From Dehalococcoidia bacterium (GTDB lineage Bacteria; Chloroflexota; Dehalococcoidia; Bin125), in assembly GCA_007571275.1 (NCBI GenBank), contig RKRS01000151.1, positions 1-18,724 of the forward strand: a stretch of 18,724 nt of DNA, given 5' to 3'. Below, piece after piece: positions 14,234 through 18,724 of this stretch. A program made the position numbers and the translations under genes. Numbering within the stretch: the stretch's first letter is position 1; each line of letters starts with the position of its first letter. Below the pieces are notes generated by a model. It saw only the letters and a program-made list of their open reading frames with translations. It did no database searches and was not told the origin of the DNA.

Positions 14234-15171
14234 CAGACCGCTCCCGCCCGAATCCGTGGGTCAATGAAGCGGTAGGACACGTCAACGACCAGGTTGACCA
14301 GCGCAATCGACGCGGCCAGCACAATGATCGCTGCCTGCACCATGGGGAAATCGTTCTTCAGGATCGAGTCGATGATCAGCCGTCCGACGCCCGGCCAGGC
14401 GAAGACCATCTCGATGATCACCGTGCCGCCGATCAGGCGGCCCAGCGAGAGGCCCAGCATCGTCACCACCGGCAGCAGCGCGTGTCGCACCCCGTGACGC
14501 CAGATCACCGTCCGCTCGCTCAACCCCTTGGCACGCGCCGTGCGGACGAAGTCGGTGTCCATCACTTCGATCATCCCCGAACGGGTCAGGCGCATGATCG
14601 CGACCATCTCGAACAGGCCCAGCGCAATCGCGGGCAGGATCAGTGAGCGGAAGCCTTCTTTCGCGCCGCCGGTCGGGAACCAGCCCAGCTCGACGGCGAA
14701 GAAGAAGATCATCATCAGGCCCAGCCAGAAGCTCGGTGTCGCCTGGCCGACCACCGCGACGAATCGCGCCAGCCAGTCGACCGACGTTCCGCGTTTCAAC
14801 GCCGCGATGATCCCCAGCGGCACCGCCAGCACGATCGCGAAGACCACGCCGGCCACGCCCAGCTCCAGGGTGTTGAGCGCCCGGTCTCCGATGGAGTCAA
14901 GGGTCGAGGTGCCGCCGCCGCGCCAGGAGGTGCCGAAGTCGCCCTGCACCAGGTCGAGCAGAAAGTTGCCGTACTGCACATAGAGCGGATCGTTCAGCCC
15001 CAGCAGCTCGCGGAAGCGCTCCTTGTCCTCAGTGGTCGTGGTCAGCGGCGGCAGCATGGTCTCTTCGGGATTGCCGACGCTGCGCGAGACGAAGAAGACA
15101 ATGGTCACGACCAACAACGTGACGAAGACCGCCTGGATCAACCGAATGATGAGGTAGTTCCAGAACTGCAT
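14233..15171 (-). CDS. dppB: DppB-type ABC permease (cluster 3, dppB3)
   Basis: This 312-residue permease is the partner of dppC3. The first helix is at about 9-30 and is followed by SRSVGNPEETMLPP, where most DppB proteins have a RLxPGDP signature, so the loop differs. GDFGTSW lies near 77-83, the EAA loop is at about 207-234 (DFVRTARAKGLSERTVIWRH ... HALLPV) and the end is YRFIDPRIR. ATG at 15171 is preferred over the TTG directly before it. The Shine-Dalgarno is poor (GGGAT). A 308-nt region packed with hairpins separates it from SBP-5, an unusually long gap for such an operon. I found no convincing promoter there, so expression probably comes from SBP-5 through the hairpins. Substrate unknown; the symbol is family-level. 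Confidence 0.95.
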   Translation of the reverse strand: MQFWNYLIIRLIQAVFVTLLVVTIVFFVSRSVGNPEETMLPPLTTTTEDKERFRELLGLNDPLYVQYGNFLLDLVQGDFGTSWRGGGTSTLDSIGDRALNTLELGVAGVVFAIVLAVPLGIIAALKRGTSVDWLARFVAVVGQATPSFWLGLMMIFFFAVELGWFPTGGAKEGFRSLILPAIALGLFEMVAIMRLTRSGMIEVMDTDFVRTARAKGLSERTVIWRHGVRHALLPVVTMLGLSLGRLIGGTVIIEMVFAWPGVGRLIIDSILKNDFPMVQAAIIVLAASIALVNLVVDVSYRFIDPRIRAGAV

Positions 15172-15235
15172 CAAATCCCAATGAAGACGAATCAGCGCGG
15201 GGTCAGTCTAGGCATTCTGAATCGTGCAAATCTCC

Positions 15236-15257
15236 GCTTCCCTCCAGAGGGGGAAGC
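15236..15257. repeat. Dispersed palindromic repeat, unit A (degenerate)
   Basis: Arms GCTTCCC and GGGAAGC around TC-CAGA-GG give a stem of about 9 bp with one G-T pair. The same stem type occurs in unit E (17559-17580), and both are followed by TGTC. The tail after TGTC has diverged. Confidence 0.75.
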
Positions 15258-15276
15258 TGTCATACGCATTCGTTGT

Positions 15277-15290
15277 CCCCTTTTGAGGGG
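15277..15290. repeat. Short hairpin, unit B
   Basis: CCCCT, loop TTTG, AGGGG: a 5-bp stem. It may be a decayed member of the same repeat family; alone it would be unremarkable. Confidence 0.5.
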
Positions 15291-15311
15291 CTGCCCAGTG
15301 TGCATTCTTGT

Positions 15312-15363
15312 GCTCCCCTGCTCCGCGGGGGAGCTGTCGCTCAGCGACTGAGGGAGTTCCGCC
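15312..15363 (+). repeat. Dispersed palindromic repeat, unit C
   Basis: The stem arms are GCTCCCC (15312-15318) and GGGGAGC (15328-15334). The tail starts TGTCGCTCAGCGA, which itself folds (TCGCT/AGCGA), and continues TGAGGGAG to CCGCC. The same stem-plus-tail order and orientation occur in unit E at 17559-17611, 2.2 kb away on the other side of SBP-5. Confidence 0.8.
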
Positions 15364-15414
15364 GGTAGAAGCGCCCCCTTTGCCGGAGCCTGCCCCTGCG
15401 TAGACAGGAGGGTA

Positions 15415-15455
15415 CCTCCCCCCGCTTGCGGGGGGAGGAGTGAGTGGCGCCACTC
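15415..15455. repeat. Perfect hairpin and palindrome, unit D
   Basis: Arms CCTCCCCCCGC and GCGGGGGGAGG (11 bp, perfect, separated by TT) at 15415-15438 are followed by the 14-bp perfect palindrome GAGTGGCGCCACTC at 15442-15455. The pair lies 25 nt beyond the SBP-5 stop codon and would form two consecutive strong hairpins in its mRNA. Confidence 0.85.
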
Positions 15456-15479
15456 TTTGGGGGCGAGAGGCAGCGCCCG

Positions 15480-17459
15480 TCAGGTCTTGATCCGCTGGAT
15501 CGCGAAGGTCATCAGGAAGTTCAGATTTCCTACGCGGCCACCCTTTGGATAGTTGATGTCGGCCCGTGTGACCACGGTGTCGGGCGGCTCGACGATGAAG
15601 ATGAAGGTGGCCTGGCGCGTGTGTTCGAGCAGCAGCTCGGAGATGAGCTCCAGCCGGCGCTCGGGGTCCTGCTCCACCCGCTGTGCGAGGTAGAGCTCCT
15701 GCAGGCGCGGATCCTGAGGTGGGGAGATGGTGAAGAAGCCATCGGCGCTGCCGCAGCATTCCCACATCGAGCCGATGTCGGGGACGGCATTGGCGTAGAA
15801 CCAGTACAAGCCCCAGGGGGCCGCGTCCCTGCCCGAGGAGTACTGCGGAGTGAAGTACTCAGAGCCCAGCGTCGGCACCGGCGTGACGCGAATGCCAATC
15901 TGGGCGAGGTCCTGGGACGCCACCAGCACCAGATCGGCGACCACATCGCCGCCCCAGTCGGGGGTGTAGTAGAGCGGGACGTCGATGCCGTCCTCATAGC
16001 CGGCCTCGGCCATGAGCTGCTTCGCCTTTTCGACGTTGTAGTCGAAGACCACCTCCGCTTTTTGCTCTGGGCTGGGATAACCAGGCACTCCGCTGTAGAC
16101 CAGCATCGACATATCACCGACGCCGAGGAACAGGTTGTCGATGATCGCCTGTCGGTTGATGGCGTGGTTGGCGGCCTGGCGCACGCGGATATCGAGGAAG
16201 GGATTGGGATCGCCGTCGGGCGTGGTCTGCTGCCAGAGGTTGGGGTAGATGTTGTGCACCGACCAGCCGGCGCCGGGCTGATACTGCACGGTGTAGTTGG
16301 GATCGTCGATGTAGGGCTTGGCCGCCTGGACGCCGACGCCCTCGGAGATCACGTCGATCTCTCCGGCTTCGAGGCCGGCCAGGCGCGACTGCAGCTCAGG
16401 CCGAACCAGGCCGATCAACCGCTTGTGGTGCGGCACGTGCGTCACCCGCAGCGGGTGATCGATCGGGTTGTAGTGATCCTCGAAGCGCTCGAAGATGAAG
16501 TTCTCGTCGTCGGTGTGGCTGACAAACCGATACGGGCCCGTGCCCATTGGCTCCTGGTCCAGCGCGAGATCGCCGCGGCCTTCGGTGTCCGCCTGCGAGT
16601 GGATCGTCACCTCGCCAGAGCCGTCCATGTTGACGGTCAGGAAGCCAGCATCGGGCGCCGGCAGCTCGATCGACCAGGTGCGATCGTCCGGCGCTTCATT
16701 GCGCACCCAGTTCAGCGCGCTTCGGGCCGGGTACGCCGGCACCCAGCCGCCGGGGTGGTCGGACGTTTCACCACCCTGGTGATATTCGGCCAGACCGCCC
16801 ATCCGGTCGTAGCTGAAGACCATGTCCCCGGCGACCAGGGTTGAGCCATCGTGGAACTTGGCCGGGATGATGTCGAGTCGCAGGGTGACGGGATCGATCC
16901 ACTCCGGCGTCGCCAGACCAGCGGCCATTGAGTTGTCCCGCGGATCGCGATCGAGCGGACCGCTGTAGACGGCGCCGTGGCTGATGTAGTTCTGCGCGCT
17001 GCCGGTTCGGTGATGGTCCAGCCCGCCGGAGTCGGAGGGCACGGCAATCACCACCTCGGAGTCCAGGTCAACCTGGTCGAGCGGAAGCGGCATGGACCAT
17101 TCCTGTTCGACTTCCCCGGCTCCCTCGGCAATCTCCTCGGCCACCTCTTCCTGTTGGGTGGCGGCCTGCGCCTGCTGCTCGGCCTGCGCCGCAGTCTGCT
17201 GTTGCGGCTGGTCCTGCTGCTGAGCTGGCTGCGCCTGGGACTGAGGCTGTTGCGCCTGTTGTTGGACCTGCGGCTGGTCCTGCGGTTGATCCTGTTGCTG
17301 CGCCTGCGCCACGGTCTGCGCAGCGTCATCATCGTCGTCACCGCAGCCGACCAGCGCCAAGCCGGTCGCGCCGACGCCGGCCCGGGCCGAGGCGCGCAAC
17401 AGTGCCCGTCGACTGAGCTGGTGATGCTTCATCCGTTGCCAATAGTTTCTGTTGCGCAT
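15480..17459 (-). CDS. Family-5 extracellular substrate-binding lipoprotein (SBP-5), divergent and longer
   Basis: This 659-residue receptor keeps the shared N-terminus: Arg17-Arg18 (LSRRALLR), lipobox LVGC with Cys39, then GDDDDD. Its linker is the longest of the five: Gln/Asp/Pro-rich at about 46-103, then an acidic stretch (EEVAEEIAEGAGEVEQE) to about 120. The SBP_bac_5 domain is from another subfamily. It has VVIAVPSDSGGLDHH (about 136-150), TLRLDIIPAKFHDGSTLVAGDMVFSYDRM, MGTGPYRF and DIRVRQAANHAINRQAIIDN, and lacks the NSCAY segment. A vicinal Cys pair (568-569, MWECCGSADG) is unusual. ATG at 17459 has GAAGGG 6 nt upstream; open sequence beyond it is only dppC4 read in the wrong frame. 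It has its own promoter. It lies between dppB4-dppC4 and dppB3-dppC3, so its partner is uncertain. Ligand unknown. Confidence 0.94.
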   Translation of the reverse strand: MRNRNYWQRMKHHQLSRRALLRASARAGVGATGLALVGCGDDDDDAAQTVAQAQQQDQPQDQPQVQQQAQQPQSQAQPAQQQDQPQQQTAAQAEQQAQAATQQEEVAEEIAEGAGEVEQEWSMPLPLDQVDLDSEVVIAVPSDSGGLDHHRTGSAQNYISHGAVYSGPLDRDPRDNSMAAGLATPEWIDPVTLRLDIIPAKFHDGSTLVAGDMVFSYDRMGGLAEYHQGGETSDHPGGWVPAYPARSALNWVRNEAPDDRTWSIELPAPDAGFLTVNMDGSGEVTIHSQADTEGRGDLALDQEPMGTGPYRFVSHTDDENFIFERFEDHYNPIDHPLRVTHVPHHKRLIGLVRPELQSRLAGLEAGEIDVISEGVGVQAAKPYIDDPNYTVQYQPGAGWSVHNIYPNLWQQTTPDGDPNPFLDIRVRQAANHAINRQAIIDNLFLGVGDMSMLVYSGVPGYPSPEQKAEVVFDYNVEKAKQLMAEAGYEDGIDVPLYYTPDWGGDVVADLVLVASQDLAQIGIRVTPVPTLGSEYFTPQYSSGRDAAPWGLYWFYANAVPDIGSMWECCGSADGFFTISPPQDPRLQELYLAQRVEQDPERRLELISELLLEHTRQATFIFIVEPPDTVVTRADINYPKGGRVGNLNFLMTFAIQRIKT

Positions 17460-17509
17460 AGCAATCCCTTCTGTCCTGCTCCACATTCTGCTACTGGAGA
17501 CTTGACGGT

Positions 17510-17538
17510 AGTATGCCCAGTCAGCTCTGCGATCACAA
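17510..17538 (-). promoter_or_regulatory. Predicted promoter of SBP-5 and cluster 3
   Basis: Minus strand: -35 TTGTGA at 17533-17538 (4 of 6), 17-nt spacer, and -10 CATACT at 17510-17515 preceded by GG, exactly 50 nt before the ATG. The hairpin of repeat unit E lies 20 nt upstream of the -35. Confidence 0.58.
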
Positions 17539-17558
17539 CCCCCAAGGCGTCCGTCCCT

Positions 17559-17611
17559 GCTTCCCCCAGAGGGGGGAAGCTGTCGCACAGCGGGTGAGGG
17601 GAGGCTCCGCC
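17559..17611 (+). repeat. Dispersed palindromic repeat, unit E
   Basis: Arms GCTTCCCCC (17559-17567) and GGGGGAAGC (17572-17580) with loop AGAG form a perfect 9-bp stem. The tail has TGTCGCACAGCG, then TGAGGGG and CTCCGCC. The tail matches unit C position by position in the same orientation. It lies between dppC4 and the SBP-5 promoter and might end dppC4 transcription or insulate the promoter. Confidence 0.8.
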
Positions 17612-17635
17612 ACACCGTGTGTGAGCGGGGGCTGG

Positions 17636-18562
17636 TCAGCGGACGTTGCGCAGACGAGGGTCGAACGCGTCGCGGATGCCGTCGCCGACGAAGTTGAAGG
17701 CGATCACCATCAGGATGATCGCCCCCGCGGGCGCGACCATTGGCCAGCCGTTGCGCCGAATCAGGGTGCGATAGGCCTCCGAGACCATCCCGCCCCAGGC
17801 TGGGGTCGGCGGCTGCACACCCGCGCCAATGAAGCTGAGACCTGCTTCGACGAGGATGATCCCGGCGGCCGAAAGTGAGGCCAGCACCATGATCGGCGCG
17901 ACCGCATTCGGCAGCAGGTGACGCCACATGATCCGCCACGGCGACGCGCCCAGCGCCCGCGCCGCGTCGACATAGACATCGTTTCTGATCGAGACGATGA
18001 TCCCACGCGTCAACCTGGCATATCCAGGCGACCAGACGATGCCGATCACGATCATCGAGTTGGTGATCGACGGCCCCAGCGCGCCGGTCACGGCGAGGAT
18101 CAGGATCAGACCAGGCATCGCCATCAGCGCATCGACGAGGCGCATGATCACGAGTTCGTCGAGCTTGCCGCCGATGTAGCCGGAGATCAGCCCTAACGGT
18201 ACGCCCAGCACGATGGCGACGCCGATCGCCGCCAGCACGATCTGCCAGGCGATCCGCGCGCCATAGAGTGTGCGGCTGAGTACGTCGCGGCCCTGTGCGT
18301 CGGTACCGAAGATGTGATCCCAACTCGGCGGCTGGAAGACCGCTTCGAGTCGGAGGTTGGTTGTCAATGGGTCGGCCGGCGCGATCAGCGGAGCGAAGGC
18401 GGCGCAGATGCCGAAACCGAACAGCAAGAAAGCGCCCACGACTGCCGGTCGGTTACGGACGTAGACCCGAACGATCGGCGCCGCTTCCTGGACGACGCCC
18501 AGATTGCGAAAGCGTTGTCGCAACCCTTGCGGCGCGCCTGGCGCCTCGACGATCGCAGTCAC
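17636..18562 (-). CDS. dppC: DppC-type ABC permease (cluster 4, dppC4)
   Basis: This 308-residue channel subunit follows dppB4. A cytoplasmic lead of about 38 residues is followed by helix 1 at about 39-61. IFGTDAQGRDVLSRTLYGAR lies at about 84-103, further helices are near 108-130, 150-165, 168-182, 220-245 and 278-295, and the EAA loop is at about 197-223 (YVDAARALGASPWRIMWRHL ... NAVAPI). It ends FDPRLRNVR. The GTG start is chosen because it overlaps the dppB4 stop as GTGA and has GGAGG 7 nt upstream, a standard coupling arrangement. It differs clearly from dppC1 and dppC2. Downstream lies repeat unit E and the SBP-5 promoter, 176 nt before SBP-5. Substrate unknown; the symbol is family-level. 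Confidence 0.95.
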   Translation of the reverse strand: MTAIVEAPGAPQGLRQRFRNLGVVQEAAPIVRVYVRNRPAVVGAFLLFGFGICAAFAPLIAPADPLTTNLRLEAVFQPPSWDHIFGTDAQGRDVLSRTLYGARIAWQIVLAAIGVAIVLGVPLGLISGYIGGKLDELVIMRLVDALMAMPGLILILAVTGALGPSITNSMIVIGIVWSPGYARLTRGIIVSIRNDVYVDAARALGASPWRIMWRHLLPNAVAPIMVLASLSAAGIILVEAGLSFIGAGVQPPTPAWGGMVSEAYRTLIRRNGWPMVAPAGAIILMVIAFNFVGDGIRDAFDPRLRNVR

Positions 18563-18724
18563 TCCCTCGCCTCCGAACCCATGCGGATGCGTGGATCGAA
18601 CAGTGGGTAGGACAGATCAACCAGTAGGTTGACCAGGATGACGGAGACGGCGAAAAACATCGTCACGTTCTGGACGACGGCGTAATCACGCTCCTGCACG
18701 ACGGCCTCGACGAACAGACGCCCC
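18559..18724 (-). CDS. dppB: DppB-type ABC permease, C-terminal 54 residues (cluster 4, dppB4), cut by window edge
   Basis: Translating the minus strand from the right edge gives 54 residues in one open frame, starting GRLFVEAVVQERDYAVVQ and ending LFDPRIRMGSEARE before TGA. This is the last membrane helix (FFAVSVILVNLLVDLSY) and the DPRIR tail typical of DppB/GsiC permeases. Its stop overlaps the dppC4 GTG by 4 nt. The 5' end lies beyond the window. Any binding protein or ATPase gene for this pair may lie further right. Confidence 0.9.
   Translation of the reverse strand, partial: GRLFVEAVVQERDYAVVQNVTMFFAVSVILVNLLVDLSYPLFDPRIRMGSEARE

Larger units (their letters stand above)
15172..15479. 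other. Gene-free region between SBP-5 and dppB3, filled with GC-rich hairpins
   Basis: This is the only stretch over 300 bases without a gene. It holds at least five inverted repeats, at 15236-15257, 15277-15290, 15312-15363, 15415-15455 and 15461-15478 (GGGCG/CGCCC arms). None is followed by a run of T in the minus direction, so a classical intrinsic terminator is not supported. No convincing promoter, small gene or known riboswitch was seen. It could trim or stabilise the SBP-5 transcript and lower expression of the permeases. Confidence 0.8.

Noticed and set aside
15444..16844. 466-codon open frame on the plus strand
   Set aside because: It is antisense to SBP-5, whose protein is clearly conserved. 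The translation resembles no family and comes from the GC-rich third positions of the real gene.
17460..18323. N-terminal extension of SBP-5 giving a 947-residue protein
   Set aside because: The extension is dppC4 read in another frame. The ATG at 17459 has a good ribosome binding site and begins the same Tat signal as the paralogues.

Overview
The window is 18.7 kb of GC-rich bacterial DNA. Thirteen of its fifteen genes encode parts of peptide/nickel-type (Dpp/Opp) ABC importers. There are five family-5 substrate-binding lipoproteins (SBP-1 to SBP-5, numbered left to right), four DppC-type permeases, and four DppB-type permeases, the last cut by the right edge. All transporter genes are on the minus strand. 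The two other genes are on the plus strand: the C-terminal part of a sulfatase at the left edge, and a zinc-free quinone-oxidoreductase-like dehydrogenase in the middle. No ATP-binding subunit (DppD/DppF) is visible. The style of the lipoproteins (Tat signal, Cys followed by a run of Asp, then a long Gln/Ala linker) and the mix of transporter and sulfatase genes suggest Chloroflexota, perhaps a SAR202-like or related lineage. That assignment is inference; there is no rRNA or marker gene here.

Layout, left to right: sulfatase (+, 1-984, partial). Cluster 1 (-): SBP-3, SBP-2, SBP-1, dppB1, dppC1, transcribed from about 8467 down to 1008. Dehydrogenase (+, 8609-9559), divergent from SBP-3. Cluster 2 (-): SBP-4, dppB2, dppC2 (13259 down to 9579). 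Cluster 3 (-): SBP-5, dppB3, dppC3 (17459 down to 13343). Cluster 4 (-): dppB4 (partial) and dppC4 (17636-18724). Clusters 1 and 2 have closely related permeases and look like a segmental duplication. Clusters 3 and 4 are more divergent.

Each SBP captures a ligand outside the membrane and delivers it to a DppB/DppC channel powered by ATPases encoded elsewhere. Cluster 1 appears to feed one channel from three different binding proteins. SBP-5 lies between two permease pairs and could serve either.

The main non-coding findings are these. A recurring promoter module (-35, 17-nt spacer, GSCATAMT -10) sits 47-50 nt before the ATG of SBP-2, SBP-3, SBP-4 and SBP-5 but is absent from SBP-1. A perfect 8+1+8 palindrome fills the -35/-10 spacer of the SBP-2 promoter. 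The signal-peptide DNA of SBP-1 and SBP-2 is nearly identical while the mature domains differ. A family of GC-rich hairpin repeats flanks SBP-5 as direct repeats and fills the only gene-free stretch longer than 300 bases. I see no CRISPR array, tRNA, rRNA, transposase or phage gene.
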